Positions 15,850-24,219 of a stretch of 56,932 bases of DNA are shown here, piece by piece. Both the position numbers and the translations under genes were made by a program. The notes below the pieces were generated by a model, which saw only the letters and a list, made by a program, of their open reading frames with translations, was not told the origin of the DNA and did no database searches. Source of the DNA: Ruminococcus sp. (lineage in GTDB: Bacteria > Bacillota > Clostridia > Oscillospirales > Acutalibacteraceae); assembly GCA_017384945.1 (NCBI GenBank), contig JAFNSO010000087.1:1-56932 (forward strand), given 5' to 3'. Positions within the stretch are counted from its first letter, which is position 1. Each line of letters starts with the position of its first letter.

Positions 15850-17787
15850 ATGAAAAACGACCTTGATTTTATTAAAGCCAAATTCGACGAAAGCGGCGTA
15901 AGCTCCCCCGCGGATATGGGAAAGGACTTCGCGCTTGAATTGACAAAGGACAAAAAGCAGAAGAAAAGAGCGCGCTTTGATTTCCGCAGCTTTTCGGCGG
16001 CGGCGGTGCTCGCGGTGTTTGTGCTGTCCTCATACATCACCGCGTCCCACTTCGCTAATCTCCCCGACACCGAGCCCGTAAGGGATAACGGAAAGGTCAT
16101 CTCGGGGATAATGCGCTTCAACAACCGCAAGGCAATCAAAAAGACCTTGGCTGAGACCGACGACATACACCAAAAAAACGCGCTCGGACTGTATTTCAAC
16201 AGAAACGAAAACAATTTCCTTGACGATGAGACAGGCTCGTCGGCAGGCCTTTCCGTTTCAAAGAAAACGGTATCCTTCGACTCAGCCTCGGGCTCAGCCT
16301 CGCACAACGCGACCTACATTCAGGAGACGGGCGTGGACGAGGCGGACTGCGTAAAGACCACGAGCACCCACATCTTCTATATGGACGAGGGGAAAATCAC
16401 TATTTTCTCCGCAAGGGGCAAGAACTCAGGGCAGGTCGGCACGATAAAGCCGACTATGAAGGACGACTCATCGCCCCGTGAGTTTTACATCTGCGGGGAC
16501 AGGCTGGTTTTGCTCGAAAGCGGAGTTGACTGCGTCCGCGCCGAGACCTTCGACATCTCCGACATAAAGAACATAAAGCTCGTCGACTCCTTCACCCAAA
16601 GCGGGGATTACACCTCCTCGCGAATGACGGACGGCAGGCTCTACATCGTCTCGGATTACTATGCGGAAATGGACACAGACATTCCGAAAACCTCGCGCAG
16701 AAGCTTCGCGACCGACGACGAGGCCACTCCCGACGAGCTCCCGCCGACCTCGATTTACTGCACCAAAAAGCCCCAAAGCCCGAACTTTCTCGTTGTCAGC
16801 GAGATAGACATAAACAGCGACCGCTTCAACACAACCACAAAGGCGCTCCTCGGCTCGGCGGAGGAAATCTACTGCAATCAGGAGCACCTCTACGTAACGG
16901 CGGGCGAATTGACAAAGCTTGACGACTTTTACTACGCGCGTAACAGCAAGACCGAAATCTTTAAAATCGACCTCAGGGACGGTCTTAAATTCACCGCGTC
17001 CGCGAAAATCAAGGGCGAAATCAACAACCAATACTCGATGGACGAAAAGGACGGCAACCTCAGAGTCGCGGCGACCTATACGAGCGGCGGCAAGGAATAC
17101 AACAAGCTTTATGTCCTCGACAGCGAGCTTAAACCGCTCGGCTCGACCAAACGCTTCGCGAAGGACGAGAGCATAAAGGCGGTGCGCTACATCGGCAACA
17201 CAGCCTACGTTATTACCTACGAGGAGACAGACCCGCTCTTTGTAATCGACCTCAAGGACCCGAAAAAGCCCGAGATCCTCGGCGAGGTCAAAATCAGCGG
17301 CTTTTCGACCCTGCTTGTACCGATCGACGAAAAGACCCTGCTCGGGCTCGGCTACCATACTCAGGACGAGGACGACGGCATCGATATGGAAATCACGGAA
17401 GGGCTAAAGCTCGTCACCTTTGACATCAGCGACAAGAAAAACCCCAAGGTGCTCGACACTAAAATCTACAAAAACTGCTCCTCGGCGGTTCAATACGACC
17501 CCAAGGCTCTTGTCGTGAATTTTGAGAGAAACGACTTCACGATCCCGTTCAACAAGGAGGGCTTTGACAAAAAGTCCGACTGCTACCTGTGCCACGGCGG
17601 AATGCTCAACTTCCGCGTTGAGAACGGCAGGCTCGTAATAGTTGACAACTACCTCTCGCCGAAGTTCAAAACAGACGCCGCCGAGCGCTGCGCCTTTGTC
17701 GGCGACGACGTCTACATCATCGGCGAGGTCTACAACGAAAAGGACGATGATTTCAAGGTCGCGATCGACAGCGTAAAATACAAATAA
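15850..17787 (+). CDS. Membrane-anchored beta-propeller protein (Beta_propel family) paired with sigma factor
   Basis: About 645 residues. The frame is open far upstream inside the sigma gene, but ATG 15850 with GGAG at the end of the sigma gene is the sensible start. Residues 1-45 are a charged cytosolic segment, about 48-65 a single transmembrane helix (AAAVLAVFVLSSYITA), and the rest is extracytoplasmic. From about residue 150, repeated blades such as YIQETGVDEADCVKTT, FDISDIKNIKLV and FDISDKKNPKVL match the secreted beta-propeller family PF09826. The short inner tail, single helix and coupling to an ECF sigma factor suggest an anti-sigma or signal-input role, but no canonical anti-sigma (ASD or zinc) motif is visible. 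Function is inferred only. Confidence 0.8.
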   Translation: MKNDLDFIKAKFDESGVSSPADMGKDFALELTKDKKQKKRARFDFRSFSAAAVLAVFVLSSYITASHFANLPDTEPVRDNGKVISGIMRFNNRKAIKKTLAETDDIHQKNALGLYFNRNENNFLDDETGSSAGLSVSKKTVSFDSASGSASHNATYIQETGVDEADCVKTTSTHIFYMDEGKITIFSARGKNSGQVGTIKPTMKDDSSPREFYICGDRLVLLESGVDCVRAETFDISDIKNIKLVDSFTQSGDYTSSRMTDGRLYIVSDYYAEMDTDIPKTSRRSFATDDEATPDELPPTSIYCTKKPQSPNFLVVSEIDINSDRFNTTTKALLGSAEEIYCNQEHLYVTAGELTKLDDFYYARNSKTEIFKIDLRDGLKFTASAKIKGEINNQYSMDEKDGNLRVAATYTSGGKEYNKLYVLDSELKPLGSTKRFAKDESIKAVRYIGNTAYVITYEETDPLFVIDLKDPKKPEILGEVKISGFSTLLVPIDEKTLLGLGYHTQDEDDGIDMEITEGLKLVTFDISDKKNPKVLDTKIYKNCSSAVQYDPKALVVNFERNDFTIPFNKEGFDKKSDCYLCHGGMLNFRVENGRLVIVDNYLSPKFKTDAAERCAFVGDDVYIIGEVYNEKDDDFKVAIDSVKYK

Positions 17788-17798
17788 CGGCTATCAGG

Positions 17799-17822
17799 GC
17801 GGTCGGGCGAATGTCCGACCGC
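17799..17822 (+). terminator. Hairpin terminator after the beta-propeller gene
   Basis: Eight-bp stem GCGGTCGG/CCGACCGC with an 8-base loop, followed by T-rich sequence. The GGTCGGG core recurs in other hairpins of this window. Confidence 0.75.
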
Positions 17823-17866
17823 TTTACTTATTACTTTTTAGCTTTTACTTGATTATAATTCCTTAT
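17823..17866. repeat. Degenerate heptamer tract
   Basis: Units of about seven bases ending in TTAC or similar (TTATTAC, TTTTTAG, CTTTTAC) run from the terminator toward the purL promoter. It is a decayed version of the clearer tract at 24128-24178. Confidence 0.45.
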
Positions 17867-17878
17867 TTAAAATAAAAT
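17849..17878 (+). promoter_or_regulatory. Putative promoter of purL
   Basis: TTGATT (17849-17854) and TAAAAT (17873-17878) with an 18-base spacer, about 50 bases before the ATG. No purine riboswitch-like fold was recognised in the short leader. Confidence 0.45.
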
Positions 17879-17930
17879 CAGCCGAAAATATGTTAAACTA
17901 AAAGGGTAATTTTATAATGGGGGTATCCGT

Positions 17931-20900
17931 ATGCCTAAAGCACCGAATGTAATCAGAATATTTGTTGAAAAACGCGAGGGAATGAACGTCGTCGCGCAGG
18001 AAACCAAGTGGGATTTGCGCCACAACCTCGGTATCCGCGCGATCGAGGAGCTCCGCTTCGTGAACCGCTACGACATCGAGGGTCTCACAAAGGACGAGTT
18101 CGACAAGGCGAAGAATATCATTCTCTCCGAGCCTAATCAGGATGTTATCTATGAAGAAGTCCTGCCCGTTGACGAGGGCTGGAGAGTTTTCGCGATGGAA
18201 TATCTCCCGGGTCAGTACGACCAGCGCGCCGACTCAGCCGAGCAGTGCGTCCAGCTTCTGACTCAGGGCGAAAGATGTAAGATCCTCACCGCCCGCGTTG
18301 TCTGCGTAAAGGGCGAAATAACCGACGAGGAATTTAAGAAAATTCAGAACTATATGATAAACCCGGTCGAGAGCCGTCTTGCCTCTCTCGAAAAGCCCGA
18401 GTCGCTCGACATCCCCGTAGAACAGCCCGAAAACGTTAAGGTGATCGAGGGCTTCACAAGCTGGAACGACGACGAAATGCAGGAGTTCTTCTCCTCTATG
18501 GGCTTCGCGATGACGCTCGACGACCTCAAATTCACAAGAGATTATTTCCGCGATACCGAGCGCCGCGACCCGACGATCACGGAGCTTCGGGTAATCGACA
18601 CATACTGGTCGGATCACTGCCGCCACACCACCTTCCTCACGAGACTCGACTCCGTTGAGATCGAGAAATCCGCGCTCTCGGGCGTGATCGAGGACGCGCT
18701 CAGGGCTTACTATGAGACCCGTGACGAGGTTTACGGCAAGGACACCGACCGCGACGTAAGCCTTATGGATATGGCTTTGATCGGAATGAAGGCGCTCAAA
18801 AAGAGAGGGCTCATTCCCGACCTTGACGAGAGTGAGGAAATCAACGCCTGCTCGATCGAGGTTCCCGTCGAAATCGACGGCAAAACAGAAAAATGGCTCG
18901 TTCAGTTCAAGAACGAGACCCACAACCACCCAACCGAAATCGAGCCCTTCGGCGGCGCGGCGACCTGTCTCGGCGGCGCGATCCGCGACCCGCTTTCGGG
19001 AAGAGCGTACATCTATCAGGCTATGCGCGTAACGGGCTCGGGCGACCCGACGATCCCCTTCAAGGACACGATGGAGGGCAAGCTCCCCAGCCGTAAAATC
19101 ACCACAGGCGCGGCGCAGGGCTACTCCTCCTACGGTAACCAGATCGGTCTCGCGACGGGACAGGTCGTTGAGCTGTACGATCAGGGCTACGTCGCGAAGA
19201 GAATGGAGATCGGCGCGGTTATCGGCGCTTCCCCCAAGGAGAACGTTATCCGCGAGGTACCCGCTCCCGACGATGTTATCGTACTGCTCGGCGGCAGAAC
19301 GGGACGCGACGGCTGCGGCGGCGCGACAGGCTCCTCAAAGGCTCACACAACAAGCTCGATAGAGACCTGCGGAGCCGAGGTTCAGAAGGGCAACCCTCCG
19401 ACAGAAAGAAAAATCCAGAGACTTTTCCGCAACCCCGAGGTTGCTAAGATGATAAAGCGCTGTAACGACTTCGGCGCGGGCGGCGTTTGCGTCGCTATCG
19501 GCGAGCTCGCCGACGGACTGACTGTCGATCTTGACAAGGTCACAAAGAAGTACGAGGGACTCGACGGCACCGAGCTTGCGATCTCCGAGAGTCAGGAGAG
19601 AATGGCTGTCGTGCTCGACAAAAAGGACGTCGAGCGCTTCATCGCGCTGTCTCAGACCGAAAACCTCGAGGCGACGGCGGTAGCGGTCGTCACCGAGAAG
19701 GCGAGACTGACGATGAACTGGCGCGGGGACACTATCGTCGATATTTCCCGCGAATTCCTCAACACCAACGGCGTTACTCAGGTTTCGAGGGCAAAAATCA
19801 CCGCTCCCGACGCCGACAACTGCTACAGAACCTCCTGTCCCGAGGTATTGAAGGGACTTTCGGCGGCTCAGGCTCTCAAAAAGAATATGTCGAGACTCGA
19901 GGTCTGCTCGCAAATCGGACTGAGCGAGCGCTTCGACGCTTCGATCGGAGCGGGCACCGTGATTATGCCCTTCGGCGGCAAGACCCAGCTCACTCCGCAG
20001 GAGGCTATGGCTGCAAAAATCCCGCTTCTCAAGGGCGAGACCGACGACGCTACCGCTATGAGCTACGGCTTTATCCCCGCCGTTTCACGCTGGAGTCCGT
20101 TCCACGGCTCCGCCTACGCGGTGGTTGAGTCGCTTTCAAAGCTGCTCGCGATCGGCGCTTATCCCTTAAAGGCGAGACTCACCTTCCAGGAATATTTTGA
20201 AAGACTTATGGACAAGCCCGAGCGCTGGGGCAAGCCCGCGGCGGCTCTGCTCGGAGCTATGCAGGCTCAGCTTGGGCTCGGTATCCCCTCGATCGGCGGC
20301 AAGGACAGTATGAGCGGCACCTTTGAGACCATCGACGTTCCCCCGACGCTCGTTTCCTTCGCGGTCGCGATGACAAAGGCGAGCAAGACCGTCTCCGCCG
20401 AGTTCAAGAAGGCGGGCTCAAAGGTCTACTACGTCCCCGTTCCCGAGGACAAGGCGACGCTTATGCCCAAGTGGGAGGAGCTTAAGCGTATGTACAACGC
20501 GGTCTACGAGCTTATGGACGAGGGCAAGGTGCTCTCCGCCTCGGTCGTCAAGGAAGGCGGCGCCGCGGCGTGCGTATGCAAGGCGTGTCTCGGAAACACG
20601 CTCGGCTTCAGATTTGAAAAGGAGCTCACGAACGACGAGCTGTTCGCTCCGCTTTCGGGCTCAATGATACTCGAGCTCAAGGACGGCGCAAGGCTTTCCG
20701 ACGACGTAGTGAGCTATCTGCTCGGCGAGGTAGTTGAAGATGCGAAAATTACAGTCAACGGTGAAGCGGTTGAAATCGCTGAAATCGTCTCTGAGTGGAC
20801 TGAACCGCTCGAGAAGGTATTCCCGACAAAGGCGCAATGCCCGAAAATTACAGTCGACGCAAAATTATATACAGAAAGAAATACAAAAGCGCCTGCGATA

Positions 20901-21707
20901 AAGACGGCGAAGCCCACGGTATTCATCCCCGTTTTCCCGGGCACGAACTGTGAGGTCGACACCGCGAGGGCGTTTGAAAAGGCGGGAGCCGAGGCTGAGC
21001 TTCTTATTGTCAAAAACCTAAAGCCCTCCGACATCGAGGACACCATCAACAAAATGGTCGAAATCATCAACCGTTCGCAGATGATTATGTTCCCGGGCGG
21101 CTTCTCGGGCGGCGACGAGCCCGACGGCTCGGGTAAGTTCATCGCCACAACCTTCCGCAACCCGAAGGTAAGAGAGGCGGTCGAAAACCTTCTCCAAAAC
21201 CGCGACGGACTAATGCTCGGTATCTGCAACGGCTTCCAGGCGCTCATTAAGCTCGGACTCGTTCCCTACGGCGAGATCCGTGAGCTCAAGCCCACCGACC
21301 CGACGCTCACCTTCAACACTATCGGCCGTCATATCTCGCATATGGCGTACACAAGGGTCACCTCGGTCAAATCGCCCTGGTTCTCGGGAGTAAACGCGGG
21401 CGACGTTTTTGCTGTTCCCGTGTCTCACGGCGAGGGCAGATTTATGGCTGACGAGGAGACCGTCCGCAGGCTCGCGGAAAACGGTCAGATAGCCACCCAG
21501 TATGTTGACCTCGGCGGCAGCCCGAGCGATGACATCGCCTTCAACGTCAACGGCTCGATCTGCGCGATTGAGGGTATCACCAGCCCCGACGGAAGGATCC
21601 TCGGCAAGATGGGTCACTCCGAAAGAAAGGGCAGAGACCTCTACTCCAACGTACCGTTCAACAAAGACCAGCTTATCTTTGAGAGCGGCGTAAAATATTT
21701 CAGGTAA
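17931..21707 (+). CDS. purL: Phosphoribosylformylglycinamidine synthase, large single-chain form
   Basis: Fourth step of purine synthesis: FGAR, glutamine and ATP to FGAM. The 1258-residue chain fuses what many Firmicutes encode as PurS, PurL and PurQ. A PurS-like N-terminal segment is followed by the AIR-synthase-like catalytic halves, with DTYWSDHCRHTTF, FKNETHNHPTEIEPFGG and the repeat near residue 790 (IGGKDSM). From about residue 990 a class I glutaminase domain begins: FPGTNCEVDTARAF, the nucleophile Cys in GICNGFQ, and the His in HGEGRF. GGGGGT precedes the ATG. It is monocistronic, flanked by terminators and not next to other pur genes. Confidence 0.96.
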   Translation: MPKAPNVIRIFVEKREGMNVVAQETKWDLRHNLGIRAIEELRFVNRYDIEGLTKDEFDKAKNIILSEPNQDVIYEEVLPVDEGWRVFAMEYLPGQYDQRADSAEQCVQLLTQGERCKILTARVVCVKGEITDEEFKKIQNYMINPVESRLASLEKPESLDIPVEQPENVKVIEGFTSWNDDEMQEFFSSMGFAMTLDDLKFTRDYFRDTERRDPTITELRVIDTYWSDHCRHTTFLTRLDSVEIEKSALSGVIEDALRAYYETRDEVYGKDTDRDVSLMDMALIGMKALKKRGLIPDLDESEEINACSIEVPVEIDGKTEKWLVQFKNETHNHPTEIEPFGGAATCLGGAIRDPLSGRAYIYQAMRVTGSGDPTIPFKDTMEGKLPSRKITTGAAQGYSSYGNQIGLATGQVVELYDQGYVAKRMEIGAVIGASPKENVIREVPAPDDVIVLLGGRTGRDGCGGATGSSKAHTTSSIETCGAEVQKGNPPTERKIQRLFRNPEVAKMIKRCNDFGAGGVCVAIGELADGLTVDLDKVTKKYEGLDGTELAISESQERMAVVLDKKDVERFIALSQTENLEATAVAVVTEKARLTMNWRGDTIVDISREFLNTNGVTQVSRAKITAPDADNCYRTSCPEVLKGLSAAQALKKNMSRLEVCSQIGLSERFDASIGAGTVIMPFGGKTQLTPQEAMAAKIPLLKGETDDATAMSYGFIPAVSRWSPFHGSAYAVVESLSKLLAIGAYPLKARLTFQEYFERLMDKPERWGKPAAALLGAMQAQLGLGIPSIGGKDSMSGTFETIDVPPTLVSFAVAMTKASKTVSAEFKKAGSKVYYVPVPEDKATLMPKWEELKRMYNAVYELMDEGKVLSASVVKEGGAAACVCKACLGNTLGFRFEKELTNDELFAPLSGSMILELKDGARLSDDVVSYLLGEVVEDAKITVNGEAVEIAEIVSEWTEPLEKVFPTKAQCPKITVDAKLYTERNTKAPAIKTAKPTVFIPVFPGTNCEVDTARAFEKAGAEAELLIVKNLKPSDIEDTINKMVEIINRSQMIMFPGGFSGGDEPDGSGKFIATTFRNPKVREAVENLLQNRDGLMLGICNGFQALIKLGLVPYGEIRELKPTDPTLTFNTIGRHISHMAYTRVTSVKSPWFSGVNAGDVFAVPVSHGEGRFMADEETVRRLAENGQIATQYVDLGGSPSDDIAFNVNGSICAIEGITSPDGRILGKMGHSERKGRDLYSNVPFNKDQLIFESGVKYFR

Positions 21708-21711
21708 AACA

Positions 21712-21746
21712 AAGGCGGAGAGGTCACTATCGCACCTCTCCGCCTT
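21712..21746 (+). terminator. Hairpin terminator of purL
   Basis: Perfect 13-bp stem (AAGGCGGAGAGGT with its complement) and 9-base loop, followed by a T/C-rich tract. Confidence 0.85.
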
Positions 21747-21797
21747 ACTTCTTACCTGTACTTCCACCTTTTACTTCTTACTTTTTACTTCTTACCT
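21745..21797. repeat. Heptamer repeat tract between purL and the response regulator
   Basis: Period-7 pyrimidine-rich units (TTCTTAC, TTTTTAC, TTCTTAC and variants), interrupted twice by six-base units. It fills the gap between the terminator and the ribosome binding site TCCGGAGG of the next gene. Confidence 0.6.
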
Positions 21798-21817
21798 AAT
21801 CTATCCGGAGGTATTCT

Positions 21818-22492
21818 ATGTATCGGATTCTAATGGTCGAGGACGACGAGAACATTCAGGAGCTCGTATACAACTATTTCACCAAAAAGGAAAAGGGCTT
21901 GTTCGAGGTCGAAATCGCGGACAACGGTCAGACAGGGCTCGAGCTCGCCTATGAAAACGCCTACGACCTGCTCCTGCTTGACGTAATGCTCCCCGAGCTC
22001 GACGGGTTTGAAATCTGCCGCGAGATCCGCAGGGAGAGCGACGTCCCGATAATGTTCATCACCGCGCGTACCGACGAGAGCGACATCCTCAACGGCTACG
22101 CGCTCGGGTGCGACGACTACGTCGTAAAGCCCTTCCCCCTGCCTGTGCTCTATCAGAAAGCGGGCGCGCTTATCAAGCGCTCAAAGGGACTCGTCCGCTC
22201 AAAGGTTTTCACCGCGGGCGAGCTTTCGCTCAATCCGAACAACGGACTGGTGATCTGCGGCGGCGAGGAAATCAAGCTCACCGCCCGCGAGTACGCGATT
22301 TTAAAGGTACTCATTGAGAACAAGGGAATAATCATCAGCCGCGAAAAGCTGCTCGACATCGTCTGGGGCTACAACAGCGGAGTGGACGAGCGGGTGCTCG
22401 ACACTCATATGAAGAACCTGAGAAAAGCCCTCGGCGCGAAGGGCAAGCAAATCAAGACGGTGATCAGGCGCGGTTACCGAATCGAGGACTGA
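21818..22492 (+). CDS. OmpR/PhoB-family response regulator
   Basis: DNA-binding half of a two-component system, 224 residues. The receiver domain (1-118) has the acidic pair Glu8-Asp9-Asp10, the phosphoacceptor Asp55 (LLLDVMLPELDG) and the Lys of VVKPF. The winged-helix output domain (about 130-224) ends with VWGYNSGVDERVLDTHMKNL and IKTVIRRGYRIED, standard for OmpR members. A GGAGG ribosome site precedes the ATG. The cognate kinase starts one base after the stop. Targets are unknown; neighbouring purL and glgP have their own terminators. Confidence 0.93.
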   Translation: MYRILMVEDDENIQELVYNYFTKKEKGLFEVEIADNGQTGLELAYENAYDLLLLDVMLPELDGFEICREIRRESDVPIMFITARTDESDILNGYALGCDDYVVKPFPLPVLYQKAGALIKRSKGLVRSKVFTAGELSLNPNNGLVICGGEEIKLTAREYAILKVLIENKGIIISREKLLDIVWGYNSGVDERVLDTHMKNLRKALGAKGKQIKTVIRRGYRIED

Positions 22493-22493
22493 T

Positions 22494-24116
22494 ATGGAAA
22501 AAAAGCTCAAAAAGCAGCGAAACAGGCTGTACCTGAGAATAATACTGATCCTTGTGTCGGTGTGGCTGATAGTCTCGGCGGCGTACTGCGCGATCAGGCT
22601 GTACAACGCGACAGACGACGTTCAGAGCAGGGAGCTCGGGACGCTTTCCTACGCCAAAATGGAGATCTCGGGCAGCAAGCACGCCTCGTTTTCAATCATC
22701 AGTCTGGCTATGAACAACATAACGAACGGCTATATAAATCAGGTGACGGACGAAAACTTTGACAGTCAGCTCATAGTCACCGACAGAAAGAACAAGAAAA
22801 CCTTCGTCAACACCGCGGGCAAGCTCCCCGTTCAGTTCAGCTTCAAGCTGACGAACGAGAGCTCCATCAGCGACCTCGGCTTTCTCGACTACCAAGGCGT
22901 GCTCGACTCCATAAGCGGCAGTCAGTACAGAGAAATCAAAAAATACCTCACCACCGAACGCTCGGACGGCAAACGGTATGAGCTTGTCTGTACAAAATTT
23001 GCCCTCAAAAACGTAGAGTTCAAGCCGATCGAGGTCGTGATAGCCCTGACCGACGGAAATGACGACTCGTGGTTTGTAAACGACGAGATAATCAAGGAAT
23101 ACACCCTGCGATACGACGGAATGGACGAAATCATCTTTGAGTGCTCCGAGATGAGGCGCAACGTCATCCCGAAGTCGTTCATAATTGACGGGATATGCAG
23201 CAAGGATTTCATCAGCGCTCTGAGCAAGCAGGAGCAAAACCTCAGCCTCGGGCAGTTTTTCTCAACGCCGTTCGACTACATCTTCTACGCGACGGACTTC
23301 ATTTCCTCCGGCGACACTCCGTACTTTTTGCAGTACGCAAAGCAAATCCGCTTGCTCGACCTCTGCGGCGCGGATCTTCTCGCGGGCTCGGGGATAATCT
23401 TCGCGTTTTTCCTGATTATCGCGGTGATACTGTGCCTGATGATATGGCGGACGGTGAGGGTACAGATAATTCAGGAGCAAAAGCGCTCCGACCTGACGAA
23501 CGCTCTGGCTCACGATATAAAGACTCCGCTCTTCGTCATAAGCGGCTACGCCTACAGCCTGCAGGAGAACATCGACGAAAGCGAGCGCGAGTCCTACATT
23601 CAGAAAATAATCGACCGAGCCGACGACATAAACAGCCTTGTTCAGAAAATGCTCAACCTGAGCAAGCTCGACTCCTACGCGATGACTTTGAACAAAACCG
23701 AATTTTCGCTTCCCGAGCTGTTAAGAGAAGCGGTCGACAGCCTTCCGAAGCTAAAAAACGGCAAAAAAATAACCCTCAAAACCGAGGGCGGCGGCGAAAT
23801 AACCGCCGACAGGGAGCTTATCAAGACCGCTGTGCAAAACCTGATCGAGAACGCGGTCAAGTACTCCCTGCCCGAGAGCGAAATAATCATCACCCAGTCG
23901 GGCAAGACTCTGAGCATTTCAAACGAGTGCGAGCCGCTGAAAAAAAGCGAGCTAAAGCAAATCTGGCAGCCGTACTACAGAGCCGACAAAACCCGCCGCA
24001 AAAACGGAAACGGGCTCGGGCTTTCGATAGTAAAGTCGATTTTCGATCTGCACAAAATCCGCTGCGAAACAAAAATGAAGGACACCCGCCTCACCTTCGA
24101 GGTCAGGTTCAGCTAA
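22494..24116 (+). CDS. Sensor histidine kinase
   Basis: Membrane kinase of 540 residues that pairs with the preceding regulator. Transmembrane helices at about 14-36 and 295-318 enclose a sensor domain of roughly 250 residues outside the membrane, with no domain recognised by eye. The HisKA H-box is NALAHDIKTPLFV with His340; the catalytic domain has the N-box LIENAVKYS and the G-box KNGNGLGLSIVKS. A HAMP linker is not evident. The start ATG lies one base after the regulator's TGA, so the pair is translationally coupled. The large unassigned ectodomain suggests an envelope or extracellular signal. Confidence 0.92.
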   Translation: MEKKLKKQRNRLYLRIILILVSVWLIVSAAYCAIRLYNATDDVQSRELGTLSYAKMEISGSKHASFSIISLAMNNITNGYINQVTDENFDSQLIVTDRKNKKTFVNTAGKLPVQFSFKLTNESSISDLGFLDYQGVLDSISGSQYREIKKYLTTERSDGKRYELVCTKFALKNVEFKPIEVVIALTDGNDDSWFVNDEIIKEYTLRYDGMDEIIFECSEMRRNVIPKSFIIDGICSKDFISALSKQEQNLSLGQFFSTPFDYIFYATDFISSGDTPYFLQYAKQIRLLDLCGADLLAGSGIIFAFFLIIAVILCLMIWRTVRVQIIQEQKRSDLTNALAHDIKTPLFVISGYAYSLQENIDESERESYIQKIIDRADDINSLVQKMLNLSKLDSYAMTLNKTEFSLPELLREAVDSLPKLKNGKKITLKTEGGGEITADRELIKTAVQNLIENAVKYSLPESEIIITQSGKTLSISNECEPLKKSELKQIWQPYYRADKTRRKNGNGLGLSIVKSIFDLHKIRCETKMKDTRLTFEVRFS

Positions 24117-24127
24117 AACCTAACAAC

Positions 24128-24178
24128 CTCTTACTTCTTACCTCTTACCTCTTACTTAATACTTATTACCTCTTACTT
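24128..24178. repeat. Tandem heptamer tract (seven units)
   Basis: Seven successive units of exactly seven bases: CTCTTAC four times, with TTCTTAC, TTAATAC and TTATTAC variants. It lies in the convergent gap after the kinase and before the glgP terminator. Confidence 0.8.
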
Positions 24179-24181
24179 AAA

Positions 24182-24207
24182 AAAGGCACGCCGAAGCGTG
24201 CCTTTTA
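24182..24207. terminator. Bidirectional hairpin terminator
   Basis: Perfect 11-bp stem AAAAGGCACGC with loop CGAA; T-tails are present on both strands, so it ends both the kinase operon and malQ-glgP. Confidence 0.9.
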
Positions 24208-24219
24208 ATATTGCAAAAA

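Noticed and set aside
17823-17930. Purine riboswitch before purL
   Set aside because: The leader is too short and lacks the conserved junction sequences; only AT-rich heptamer sequence and a promoter were seen.
23195-24208. 337-codon plus-strand open frame over the histidine kinase
   Set aside because: Arg/Pro-rich translation typical of a shifted frame of a real gene; it overlaps H-box and ATP-binding coding sequence.
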